NCBI GenBank assembly: GCA_025200525.1
Contig: CM045761.1
Span: 38,014,190 to 38,078,189, forward strand
Reading direction: 5' to 3'
Source of the DNA: Camellia lanceoleosa
Lineage: Eukaryota; Streptophyta; Magnoliopsida; Ericales; Theaceae
Length of the DNA stretch: 64,000 bases
The notes under the pieces are model-generated. The model searched no databases. It was given only the letters and a program-made list of their open reading frames with translations, and had not been told where the DNA came from. Below, one piece after another: positions 21,490 to 32,801 of this stretch (position 1 is the first letter of the stretch; each line of letters begins with the position of its first letter). A program made the position numbers and the translations under genes.

Positions 21490-22450
21490 TTCTATATTCC
21501 TATGAATGTGCATTTTAATATGTCAATGTGAATATTCACATTGTCAACGGGCCGGGCCGGGCCTACCCCAGGCCGCGGGCAAGCTTTGGGTAGCGGACAA
21601 ATTTTATACTCCTATCAATATTAATGTTAACATGTCAATGTGAATATATACATTGTCATGGGTCGAGCCAAGCCCGCCTCAGGCTGCGGTCGGGCTTCGG
21701 GCCGCCCACGAGTTGCGGGCCAATTTTACACTCTTATCAATGTGAATGTTAACATGTCAATGTGAATATTCATATTGTCAACGGGCCGGGTCGGGCCCGT
21801 CCTAGGCTGCTGGCCAATTTTATACTCTTATCAATGTAAATGTTAACATGTCAATGTGAATATTCACATTGTCAACAGGCCGGGCCGGGCCCGCCCCGGG
21901 CCGCCCACGGGCCGTGGGCGGGTTTCGGGCAGCCACGAGGCGCAGGCTAATTTTACACTCCTATCAATGTGAATGTTAACATGTCAATGTGAATATTCAC
22001 ATTGTTAACAGGCCGGGCCGGGCTGCCCACGGGCCGTGGGCGGGTTTCGGGCAGCCACGGGGCGCGGGCTAATTTTACACTCCTATCAATGTGAATGTTA
22101 ACATGTCAATGTGAATATTCACATTGTCAACGGGCCGGGCCTGCCCCCAAGCCGCGGGCGGGCTTTTGGCCGCCCATGGGCTGCGGGCCAATTTTATACT
22201 CTTATCAATGTGAATGTTAACATGTCAATGTGAATATTCACATTGTCAACGGGCCGGACCGGGCCCGCCCCGGGCCGCCCATGGGCCGCGGGCGGGTTTC
22301 GCGCCGCCACGGGACGCGGGCCAATTTATTAATGTGAATGTTAACATGTCAATGTGAATATTCACATTGTCAATCTGCCAGCCATTCATGGGCGGTTTCG
22401 GGCCGCCCACGAGCCAATTTTACATTCCTACCAATGTGAATTTTAAAATA
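21490..22450 (-). repeat. Right-arm array of the foldback MULE
   Basis: Eight copies of the left-arm unit in reverse orientation: GCGGGCCAATTTTACACTC, then CTATCAATGTGAATGTTAAC, then ATGTCAATGTGAATATTCAC, then ATTGTCAACGGGCCGGGCC. Together with the left arm it could form a very long stem in single-stranded DNA or RNA. Confidence 0.92.
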
Positions 22451-22780
22451 TGAATGTTCACATCATAAAATTGCTAACCGTTCAAAAAATATTTATAAGA
22501 GTATCAAAATTAAATATGAGGGCATAAGTGTCCAAGAAAATAGTGTAAATCAAGAAAAAGGACTTCATGGAATAAAACTATACATACATGGGACTAAATG
22601 TGTTAAAAAATTCCTTCATGGACTTCTTGGGTTAAAACACTTCTAAATGAGATTTATCAATAATTTTCCCATAATATTAAAATATGTAACTAATTATAGG
22701 GGAATTTTTTTTCAGGTCCCTAGTATTAAGACTTTACAGCATAAAGGACACTCAATATTTTCATAATGTCTAAGGTCCCT

Positions 22781-22866
22781 CAAGTTGATCCAGAGAAAAT
22801 TGGTCCAAAGAAAATTGATCCAGAGAAAATTTGTCCAGAGAAAATTGGTCCAGAGAAAATTCCTCA
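22781..22866 (+). repeat. 15-bp minisatellite TCCAGAGAAAATTGG
   Basis: Five or six tandem copies of (T/G)(G)TCCAGAGAAAATT just inside the left TIR. Related TTCTCTGG and CCAGAGAA words recur in both orientations at 22970-23060 and 23190-23275, so the region can fold. Confidence 0.85.
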
Positions 22867-23426
22867 ATATTTTCATAATTTCTTCACCTGTTTGAATTTG
22901 CAGCGTTACCACCATGGGTTTATTTACATGGTCCAGAGAAATTCTTTGGTTTAGTCTGAATTTTTTTTGGTCTGAACTGAATTTTCTCTGGACTTTCTCT
23001 GGGTTGGTCCAGAGAATTTCCCTGGTTTGGTTGGTTTGAATTTTCTCTGGGTTGTTGGACTGAAATTTGAGAAACTGATGCATACTTACCTTGATTGAAT
23101 TACCTATGAGATTTGTGATGATTTGCCGAAATCTACCTGGATCTCCATAATACTGAAATTCTTGAATCGGGAAAATTCAGTTTAAAAACCAAAGAATTTT
23201 TCTGGACCAACCCAGAGAAAATTCAGTTAAAAAACCAGAGAATTTCTCTGGTTTCAATCCAGAGAAAATTCAGTTCAGGCGAATGGCCATGGCTATGGGA
23301 GTTTCCCTGTCTTGAAGCTGTAGCAGTGTTGATGGAATGTGAAAACCAGTGAATTCTCCACTATACATGAACACCAATAGCAGTGATTATACTAGTTGTA
23401 TTAATAAAACAGTCTTCACAAACCCA

Positions 23427-24072
23427 TTATTCTTGCAACTTTGCACAACTTGTGGATAAAGATTTGCCATCATCTTCATTATCATCATAATGAGTGTCAG
23501 CAATGGTAGTAGCCACAATCATTGGTTCTGAATGAATGGTTTCTGTTAACACATCATCTAGATGCACATGAACCTCAGGATCTGATGGATGATATAGAGA
23601 ATTTTGGAAATCAGATGGCGATTTAAGGTCAGCATCGTCCCTTCCAACCATACCATTATCAGAGGAAAATCCACAGAATTCCTCGCCATATGCCCCATTA
23701 AAATCCCTATAAATATTTCTCTCTCTAGAATATGAAAAACCAACTTCTGAATCTGGTTCAAGTGGCGGACCATTTTCTATTATTTTCTGGGAACTGCTGC
23801 TTTGCAAAGTCACCAGCCTGTGGACTATTATCTACTGCTGAAGTTGAGCTAATAGCTATCTCCCCAAACAATGGAGAACCATCCACAGAGGCTGAGGAAG
23901 ACGACGGAGGACAAGGCGGTCCGTGGCGGAACCAAGCATGGCCGATCCGGTTGCGAGGCCGTAGACACACCCCGTTCCAAGCCCTAGCCTCGGTCTTGGG
24001 ATGTGACAACAGCATCGTTCGACGCAATCTATCACCTTCGACTTTCTCTCTACTCAAATCAAGCTTACTCAC
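23427..24072 (-). pseudogene. Captured gene fragment in the Pack-MULE
   Basis: Minus-strand coding-like sequence in two overlapping frames. The upstream frame (24072-23758) reads VSKLDLSREKVEGD through ISSTSAVDNSPQAGDFAK. The downstream frame (23813-23427) reads SSSQKIIENGPPLEPDSEV through YGEEFCGFSSDNGMVGRDD and ends CAKLQE. A frameshift near 23790 would join them. GTGAGTAAGC at the upstream edge resembles a splice donor, so part of this may be transcribed intron or leader. There is no ATG at the upstream start. The peptide is acidic and Ser-rich, with no domain I recognise. It is probably a piece of a host gene of unknown function. Confidence 0.5.
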
Positions 24073-24251
24073 CGCCTCTGTATGTATATATGTACATGTC
24101 TATGTGTGTGCGTGAGAGTAGACAAAAGGAAGGGGGCTAAATTTCTCTGTGATAGATGGGAGGGACTTTAGACATCAAAAAATAATTTTGTGGATCTCTT
24201 CCATTATGAAAAGTGGGAGAGGGACCCTAGACCAATTTTCTCCTAATTATA

Positions 24252-24812
24252 TCATGCTATCAAGTCATGTTATATTTAGCTTTATGCCAAAAAATGATTA
24301 ATCGTAATCTGTTAATTTCAAGTTTTTTTTTGATAATTTAAGTTTTTTTTAGATCACACAGCAAGAAGATCATATTTTTATTTAATTTTAGTTATTGCAA
24401 TGATTTTTCATCATGTCTTGATTTTTGTAAATAAACTCAACGTATAATTTCAATAATTATATATAGAATTTATTTATTTCTTTATTTATTTCTTTATTTT
24501 CATTGATTTATTTCTTTATTTATTTATTTATTTTCATTATGTTTGAAGTTTTCAATTTCAAGAGACTTTAAAATCCCAAATATTGAAGCCAGTAAGTTCT
24601 ACTTTATTTCCAATATTACCATTGAATCCTATCACATTTTAATATGGATAATTAAATTCTGGGATATTCTATTTATATCTAAAAAAATTATTAAATATGC
24701 CCAATTAAAATTTTGTAAGTTTAATTCTAATTATATCCTAATATAAATTTATTAATAAGGACAACACATATTAAACTCTAAAATATATATATATATATAT
24801 ATTTTTCATGAT
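24252..24812. other. AT-rich non-coding stretch
   Basis: Very AT-rich, with TTTATTTCTTTATTTAT-type simple sequence (24470-24540) and an (AT)n run at 24784-24801. No gene or element end seen until the LTR at 24813. Confidence 0.6.
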
Positions 24813-25565
24813 TGTTGGCTTTTTGGCTTTCGAAGGTTAATATTGTAATTTTAAACATGCCAACAAGGATCAATTAGTTCTTACAGAAGATTAATTTCCA
24901 ACCAATTATCAGACGATTGTGTTTTAGTTCTCTCAGTCTCAATGAAGAGGACTTTTACTGGTAACTTGTTTAGGAGAATTTAGTATATAACAATTAAGTG
25001 AAGAATAATTTCAGAATTTCATTAAGTAAAATGAAAAACTTACAATGATCTGACCTAGCCTCATAGAGGTTTACAACAACAAGCTATTTGAAACTACTCC
25101 TATGAATGAAGTGCAGTATAGGAATTTGAAGTATAAAAATGTAAGGAACTGTAAAAACTGGAAGGGAAAACAAAGTAAATAAAACTGAATTTTTTATCTG
25201 AGTTTGGATCCTTCATTCTGGGACCTTCTCTGCTATTTATACATCTCAATGATAACCGTCGAAGTGGGCTTCTAACCCTCGAATGTCCTCTTATGATTGC
25301 TGAACATGCTCTCTCACAGTCAGTCCCACTATGCCACATTTGCAATTAGCCTTCCCTCTTGATTTTGAATTTGAACTTTGTGAGTAACCATTAGGCCACA
25401 TCACCCTATATCTCTCGATTGTTCCAGTGCTACACAGATCCATTATTATCAATACAGGCTGACACGTGTCTGACTTTGGTCGGTAACTTGTATTAACTCC
25501 TTAAATTGCCTTCTTCATGCCACGTGTTGAATTGTGATTGGCTTTTACAAATTATACAGCCAACA
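24813..25565 (-). mobile_element. 3' LTR of the complete Tat element
   Basis: 753 bp, about 92% identical by hand count to the LTR at 42032-42785. On the minus strand it carries TATAAATAG near 25233-25241. It starts directly after the GGAGGGGGGG polypurine tract. Confidence 0.97.
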
Positions 25566-25566
25566 T

Positions 25567-25582
25567 TACCCCCCCTCCGCTA
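25567..25582 (-). promoter_or_regulatory. Polypurine tract of the complete Tat element
   Basis: Minus strand AGCGGAGGGGGGG followed by TAA and then the LTR start TGTTGGC. The primer for plus-strand DNA synthesis is expected exactly here, and it confirms minus orientation. Confidence 0.85.
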
Positions 25583-25599
25583 ATATACCCAATACTTGG

Positions 25600-27090
25600 T
25601 GATATTAGTGGATCAACACATTTTACCCATGTCCTAGGACATGCATGGGCTTTGTATCTTCTTAGAAATGCAACCGACGTCCATCATTGCAATGTTTGTA
25701 CTACATTAAATTCTCTTCTACATCTTGAACATTTCCCACTATCTGAGCATTTGAAAAGACTGATACAGTCCTCATGGCCAAGCAAACCTTTTCTTACATT
25801 GATCGAGCATATGAGAAGATGATTATAGGCCTTGAAAGAATCTCCATGCATTTATTGATTACACTTATCCGCCTCCATTTATGCAAGTTATGGAAGCTTT
25901 TGCAACGCACCAACCTTCAGATCCAAAGTTTGCCAATTACGAACCCTTGGATCAAGCATTTGCAAAAATGGATCTTGGAAACTCTTCTTCCACCTCACCA
26001 TCTTCTGTATGGGACACAGCTGCTCCTTCTTCCTCCAGGTCTACTGGTTGGGGAAGCTGGCCAGAACCTGATAAATCCAAACTAAGGGAGCAAATTCACC
26101 ATCAATTCGTCAAATTCGCTGATCCTTTGTCTATCCCTTCTTTTGCTCGAAGCTTGGTGGTTTACCCCTATGTACCCATCGATCGCTGACGCAGTCTGGA
26201 GGACAACTTACTTGTATCGTGGTACACATCTTCCACACCTACGAAGATAGTGCAAGCAACTCCTCGTCCAGAGGAAGCACAAGGATACAATCTGTCATTC
26301 TTGGCCAAGAAAGCAAAACCTTGCTCTTCTGACTGGCTTGAATGTGTGAATAATCCCCAGTTTCTTCTTTTGGGGTGGACCTTCCTGCGCCTCCTCTTCC
26401 TCAGAATCCTCACTGGATGGAGGAACTGAAACTTACTCTTTTTGAGAATCAGCTTCTTCCTTCCTACCAACCTCCAGATCTTCTCACTATATTTGAGCGA
26501 TATCAAGCTTAGTTTTTGCTTGCAGCCTTTTCTCATTTGCCTTTCAATGTTCTTAGAGATGACATTCCTCTTAAGAACTTTCGATGGGCATGTGACATTA
26601 TGACTCAAGGTCACGTCCTCAACCCCATTGCTCAAGCAAAACTTCAGATGTTTTTGGACCAACTTCCGCTTCTTCTTCATTGGTACCAAATTTCTTTGGC
26701 CACTATTAATTCTTTGGACAGAATCTCAGCCCATCGAATTCAAACCCAGTACGAAGCAGAAAATCTTATTGATGAATATAATGACTTCAAGAATAAAGAT
26801 TCTGCATAGTAGGATGATCTAGATATGGATGAAATGGAACAAGGATTGAAGGAAATGGAATTCGAAATGAAAGCTGAACATCTTTTCCATCAAATAAGAA
26901 CATATCAGCTACAGTAACCGGCTTGGATAGGACAGAGGATAGAATAAAGAAGGAACATAAATTTATTGACCACTGCTGGGGCAAATTTCATGACCTTGTT
27001 ATTCTTTCTATTCCTTATTTTTATGAACTTGAATTTGTAGCCAAGAAGGCCTTCTAATGTAATTATTTTTTATATCAATAAAGCTAGGTT
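25600..27090 (+). pseudogene. Antisense unit 1: unrecognised protein-like ORFs
   Basis: Plus-strand frames opposite to gag-pol. One (about 25851-26189) contains MQVMEAFATHQPSDPKFANY and a Ser-rich SSSTSPSSVWDTAAPSSSRS stretch. Another (26516-26809) contains FSHLPFNVLRDDIPLKNFRW, HVLNPIAQAKLQMFLDQL and ends NDFKNKDSA. Stops and frameshifts occur between them. An AATAAA-type signal (27079-27084, ATCAATAAAGC) follows. The wording is protein-like and I know no family for it. It may be a second accessory protein of Tat elements or the remains of a captured gene. Confidence 0.45.
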
Positions 27091-27980
27091 TTTTCCTTTC
27101 TTTATTCGGCATGGTCTAGTTTTATATTCCAATTGCATACTTGCAACCATTCTATAACAAAATCAGAGCTTCGAATTTACTAATTTTGTCCTTCGAAACC
27201 TGATTTGAACATTTCCAATGGAATATTTGAAACCTAATTTGAATATCTCCAACATATGAAGTAAATTGAGAATATTTGCCTTAGGTCTTCTCATTCCAAT
27301 CACATGGTTAACACAATCAATAGTTTCGAATTAACTATCTTTGCTTCAAAAAAAAAACAGTTTACGTGTTTTGAAGTATAGAAACTTCCCTTAGGAATTA
27401 TACTGCTTTATTTGAGTGAGTCCCTTTGGGTTTTTTCATTGCTTAACCAAATATTGGTTTTTTGCCACTTCGAAGTCTAAAACACACAAATTCTAGCTGC
27501 AGAGTATTTCAAAGTTTACTTCAAAGGATTTTATTTTCAACAAGAAACTTAAAAGCAAGTCTTTAATCCCCCTGAAGCAAAGAAAAACCTGAGCATTCTT
27601 GACTCTTAGGTATGAAACGTGCTTCGAAGTCAACTACTTGCTTTTGAAACCGTAGCTGGATGTTTGTCATCTGGCTTTGGAGCCAAACCTTGGCTTCGAA
27701 GCCAAATATTTGATTTCGAAGCAAATCTGAGTGTTTGAGATACGTTTCCCTCCCAAACGATCACTTTTGAGAGAAACTTTTTATGTCCGTACCTTCAGTA
27801 CTTCTTATGAATTTTACCTATTTAAATTGATTGGGCGTCTTTCGGATAGAAAGGTTTAAAAACCCTTTCCTTTCGTGCTTTTAATTTACTTGTTCACCCA
27901 ACACACAAACCCTTCATTTCTATTGATCTCTCCTCTTCTTTACCCTTTTTCTTAGCTTCGTTCTCTAAAAACTTTTGTCA
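27091..27980 (+). promoter_or_regulatory. Probable promoter and leader of antisense unit 2
   Basis: Non-coding stretch with several TTCGAAG(T/C) words (27460-27730), a TTTAAAAACC TATA-like motif near 27856 and a CT-rich leader (27880-27975, TTTCTATTGATCTCTCCTCTT) running into ATGGCTTC at 27981. CT-rich leaders are usual for plant transcripts. The exact core promoter is uncertain. Confidence 0.45.
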
Positions 27981-30900
27981 ATGGCTTCTTTCTCCTTGAA
28001 GATACCAGTCGTGAAGTGCGTGAGTCTATTCGTAGCTTTAAAGAGGATCATTGCTGAAGAGTGTGAGAAATACAAAGCTGATGAGAAAAGTGCTATCGAT
28101 GGGCGCATTTTCATTCCCCGTCGCCATGAGCAACAAGAATATGTGCTTGGGCCTATTTTTAAAGAGGCCCCTACTTAGCTTCTAGCTCTGTACCCGAGTT
28201 TGGAGGACCACTGTCTCCTTTATGAAGACGGTCTTGATTGGGGAGGCTGGAGAGTGAACCGACCCCATCGCTGCTGGCCCACAGTAAGACCAGAATGGGA
28301 GGAATGGTATGATTGAGTCGTCCCTGCTAGGACACTGGATCTCTAGGAACTTTGCCTCTTTGACGCCCTTCAACTATCCAAGTTCACTGTTTCAGAGGAC
28401 CCATTTTTAATACCTGCTGCTCTTTGTTATTTGAATTCTGCTTTCAATTTCTTCCAATTTAGATATGGTATGATGGCCCCTACTGTCCTTGACATCTGCC
28501 ATCTGTTAGGGTTATCCCCTATTGGTACTCCCTTTGCTCTAGACTACCCTGACCTTAACATCATTTTTTCTCTTCCTCCTCTGAACTCATCCTATAGTGA
28601 CTTTGTCAAGGCTGAGAATAAAAGGGAAGGCCCTGTGACTGATAGGGAATTCTTTTCTTTTTTATTGTATTGGCTTTGCAAATTCCTCTTCTGTACTTCT
28701 TTTTAGAGGATTATGCCTAAGTTTTCCCCTCTTGCCAAAACCTTTGTTTTGCATAAAAGGGTGGCCTTAGCTCCATATGTTTTGGGCCATGTCTACAGAG
28801 CTTGTTCCCTCTTTTGTGAAAAACCCATGGATGCCAATCAAGGAGGCCCATTTTGGATACTCCAACTCTAGCTTTTTGCATACTTCACTGATTTGAGCTC
28901 TAAATGTCTAAAGATTTTAATGCCAAACCCTACCACTTATGGCATAAAGTTAGCCAATGTCTCTCTTTATCCTTCTAACTTTGCCTTCTACTTTTTTTTT
29001 TTCACCAACTCCCAGCTTCCCCTTCTTCTCACACCTGCTTTTGTCTCTTTGAAGCCAATATTGGCCCAGCTTGGTTGAGGACCTTTTTGAGCGATAGGTC
29101 TTGCTCTAGGCCTCAGCACAAAAATATGTGGGTTTCGATTTTGATCCCGATGGAGCTATTCATTGGCACTATAAACCCTAGAGCTTATAAGTGTATCTCT
29201 GAGCCCTATTGCCCTGCCCAATTTGCTAGGCAATTTGGACTCTCTCAGGGGATCCCTATCCCTCTCTGCAGTCAGTCCAACTCAAACATTGCAAGCAGAG
29301 AACTCCAAGATCCAGATTAGAAGAGGCAACCTCCAAGTTTATCCAAGACTTAATTGATTTTGAAAACCTACCCTTCACTCCCCAAAGTAATACACTAAAA
29401 AGGCACCGGAATTGGTGGATGGCCAATATGAAGGTGCACTTGGCCATTTCTCCTCAAGATCTATTAGTGGTACTAGATGTGCCTCAAGCCAAGTCCAAGG
29501 GGACTAGAGTTATTACTTCCTCCACTACTCATGCTACCCCAGCTTTTACTCCTGCTACCATAAAGTCTGCTCCTGCTGCCTCACCTCTTCTTAGAGTCAC
29601 TAGAGCTGCTTTGAAGAAAGGTACGCACTACTGCTTCCTTTCTTTTCTTTTCCTTTATGATGCTTTTTCTTTTTACTTATAGTTCCTTATTTGGTGTAGG
29701 TGCCTCACAGGGAGACTCTCCTCAAAGAGTTCAAGCTTTAAATCTCCTCAAGAGCAAGCAACAACAACAGAGGAAAAGAAAACTCTTGCTTGATCCTGAA
29801 GGGGAAGTACCTGAGGCTCACGTGGAAGAAGAGGAAGCAGAGAAAGAGTAGGAGACACCATTAAAAAGAAAGAAGAAAACAACGGTCTCTCCCTCTAATT
29901 TCACTGGGGATTCCATTCATGAAGCATCTACTAAAGCAGTGGAAGTGGAACACTCCAAAGAGATCATTGTATTCCAGAGGGTTGAGAAGATGAGACAACA
30001 ACAAATACTTAGGGATGAAGCTGCTACTGCTGATGCACTCCAAAGAGAAACTGCAAGGAGGCAACAAACTGCTGAATATTATACCCTTGGTAGTTCTCCA
30101 ACCATTGTTACCACTTCTGAAATTGGTAATTTCCTTTCATGTCTCTAGTAATTTCCCTTCACAAGTTTTCAGTAATGAAACTTAACATTGCTTCATATTT
30201 CTTATTTTGCAACAACAGTTACTCTACCTTCTCCTTCAATAAGGACCTCTTTAGTTTTATCTGAAGTTAAAAGACTATTAGAAGCATCCTAAAAAAAAAA
30301 AAAAGAAGACTGACACTAAAGTGCCTCTAAGTGTAGAGCCCATCCAAACAGTACTTCCACTTCCTGGTTCTACACTTTTCATCCCCTTTTTGAGGCAAAA
30401 CATTCCTATGTCTTTATCCTTTGGCTTAACTCAACATCTTCCTTATCTAACCTTTACCTCAGCCCAATTTACTCTCCTTACAACCTTGGCTACTCCTTTC
30501 TTACTTGAGGAAATTCTAGTTATCACTTCACCTCCAGTGATAGCTGATATTCCTAGGGAAAATACTGGTAGCTCACCAATTCTTTGTCCACCATCACTAT
30601 CCAACTCCAGCCCTTCTTCTCTTAACTTATTGGTGGCCAGGACTATGGAAACTGTTAGAGACACTTTATCCTCCTCTCCTATCCCTATGCAGCCATCTCT
30701 TCCTTCCACTAAAGCCTTTTCTGCGCCACCAATGTCAATGGAAGATATGGACATTTCAAAGCTAGACTGGCTAGCCTTTTTGACATGCCTTCTGCCATTC
30801 CAGTAGCCAGTAATGAAATTGAGCCATTGGTTCTGGCTGACTCACTCTTGGATATTTTTTAGAGCTCTTCAACCATCAGTAGGGCTTCCTTACCTTCATT

Positions 30901-31408
30901 GGACTTGGGCATCTATTTGGAGTTGCTGACATTATTCTCGAGGATCCCATTCGAAGCCCTGCAAAGACCTATTATCAAGAATGGTTTCCTCCAATGCTAC
31001 AAGGCTAATGAGCAATCTAACATGGCTATTTCAAGTCACTTGTCTCAAGGAGTAGCTACCATAGATTTTTATGTCAACATCTGCTATGTTGCCAAAGCTG
31101 CAGAGGAGAAATTGTTGAGAGACCAGGAATTTGTTTCCTATGTACATGCCGAGGTGTCTAAATTGAAAGAACAACATTCCTCTGTCTCTCAATTTCGAAC
31201 CCAACTTTTGGAGAAGAAAGCTCAATTAGAGGAAGAGTTATCAGTAGTTAACCTGGCTTTGGATCGAACTGCTACAAAGCTGCAAATCACCAACCAAGGG
31301 CTGGCTGATCGAAGGCAGGAGATGACTATAGCCATTCAGTTATTCCCATATTCTAAGAGTAGAGAATCAATTGTAAAGGAACAACTAAAACATTGTATTG
31401 ACTTTTAG
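27981..31408 (+). pseudogene. Antisense unit 2: plant mobile domain (PMD, aminotransferase-like) gene
   Basis: Starts MASFSLKIPVVKCVSL. One frame with five stops then runs past FFQFRYGMMAPTVLDICHLL, GLSPIGTPF, EFFSFLLYWLCKFLF and KRVALAPYVLGHVYRACSLF, the characteristic PMD core (about residues 120-290). Two GT-AG introns are visible (29621-29699 and 30126-30218), both restoring frame. Downstream are a Lys/Glu-rich linker, a Ser/Pro-rich segment and a final coiled coil (EEKLLRDQEFVSYVHAEVSK to CIDF, 31100-31408). PMD proteins of plants act in transposon silencing, and related domains occur in MULEs and in Tat antisense ORFs. This copy is dead: in-frame stops and an A-run slip near 30295. Confidence 0.8.
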
Positions 31409-31499
31409 GCCAATCTATGGCTGCATGTACCTAACTCCTTATGAAATTTATTTACTATTTGAGTGTTTTCATGCTTCTTTTGTTTAGCATTTTCTATAC

Positions 31500-32740
31500 T
31501 CCTTGTGTTTCCATACAGTTGGATAATAAGGTTTCAAGTACCTGCCATTAATTTTCTTAGGGTGTACATACCCATTCAAATTTCTCAAATGGTATGCTCC
31601 CTAAGGCAAGACTCTATGAACTTGATATGGTCCTTCCCAATTAGGTGACCATTTGCCAAACTTATGGCTTTTAATTCCTATTGGGAGTATTGTCTTCCAT
31701 TCCAAATCACCTTCATCAAACCTAATGTGCTTGACTTTCTTATTATAGTTTTTGGCTGCTTTCTTCTTTTGAAAAAGAATGCTATTTAATGCCAAAATTC
31801 TACCTTCATCCACATTTTATAATTCCAAGAACATGCTCTGATGGTACTGCTCAGGAGCTAACTGATCCTGACATCTCACCCTTAAGGACTTAATGTTAGT
31901 TTCTACAGGTAACACTGCATCATGCCCATATACTAAAGCATAAGGAGTAACTCCTGTACTCGATCTTGGAGAAGTCCTATAAGCCCACAATACATCCAAC
32001 AACAAGTTATGCCAATCCCTAGGATTGTCTTCCACAACTCTCTATATTCCTTTTTTCAAAGACTTGTTGGATGATTCTGCCTGACTATTTGCTTGTGTAT
32101 AATAAGGGGTGGAATTAATAAGACTAATTCCAAACTCTGCCACGAAAGACTTTACCATATTTCCATCAAATACAATCCCATTATCCACTGTTATGGTCTG
32201 TGGGATGCCAAACTTGTGAATCAAATCTTTAATGAACCCAATAACTTCAATTTGGTCTACAACCTTATATGGTTTAGCTTCGACCTACTTAGTAAAGTAG
32301 TCTGTGGCCACTAAGATGAAATAATGGTGCTTCGAAGAGGGTGGATGTATTTTCCCTATCATATCCATAGCCCAACCTCTAAATGGCCAAGGCTTCACAA
32401 CTGTATGTAAATCAGTTATTGGTACATGTTTTATCACGTCATGCTTTTGGCATGCCTGGCAACTTCTAGCATACTCCATGCAATCTTTAAGGATGGTTGG
32501 CTAATAGTAGGAATGCCTATGAAGCAACCATGTCATCTACACACCAGGCTGATGGTCACCACAAATGCCTTCATGAACTTCAGCCATGGCTGTCAATGCT
32601 TCCTTCGACCCTAGACATTCCAATAACAATCCATCCGCTCCCCTTTTGTAAAGAGCATTACCATACACTATGTATTGCATAGATTGTAATTTGATCTTTC
32701 TGCTGGCTTTTGAAGATGGGCCAGTTAGGTATTGCATTAT
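31500..32740 (-). pseudogene. pol: Integrase of the complete Tat element
   Basis: HHCC region: EVHEGICGDHQPG, then SYYWPTILKDC and CQACQ (about 32560-32430). Core: D in LVATDYFTK, followed by a stop replacing the conserved Trp; D in ITVDNGIVFDG; E in QANSQAESSNKS. The C-terminal part reads WEGPYQVHRVLP and, after a frameshift, PKKINGRYLKPYYPTVW near 31500. The frame is broken into six pieces by stops. The catalytic residues themselves survive. Confidence 0.9.
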
Positions 32741-32801
32741 TGGGTGCCTCTAATCTTGATCTTGTAAGTCATTATGATTAACTTCTAATACCACATTCCT
32801 T

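Larger units (their letters stand above)
19964..22670. mobile_element. Foldback Mutator-like element with inverted repeat arrays
   Basis: Terminal inverted repeats pair GGGAGCTTTTTTGATAAATC (left) with GGGAAAATTATTGATAAATC (right, reverse-complemented), and similarity continues for at least 45 bp. Identical 9-mers ATAATATTA flank the element (19955-19963 and 22671-22679), the duplication size of Mutator-like elements. Inward, left (about 20150-20866) and right (about 21490-22450) arms are arrays of the same repeat in opposite orientation. The centre has a second, GGCC-rich direct repeat. No transposase ORF is present, so it is non-autonomous. Confidence 0.87.
22699..24242 (-). mobile_element. 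Pack-MULE-like element with captured gene sequence
   Basis: Ends pair as long imperfect inverted repeats: left GGGGAATTTTTTTTCAGGTC, then the segment ending ATGTCTAAGGTCCCTC (about 22699-22783). On the right, reverse-complemented, are GAGAAAATTGGTCTAGGGTC and ATGTCTAAAGTCCCTC (about 24160-24242). Identical 9-mers CTAATTATA flank it (22690-22698 and 24243-24251). Inside is gene-like sequence on the minus strand and no transposase. Long TIRs, 9-bp duplication and host-gene content define a Pack-MULE. The base-exact end is uncertain by one or two bases. Confidence 0.75.
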
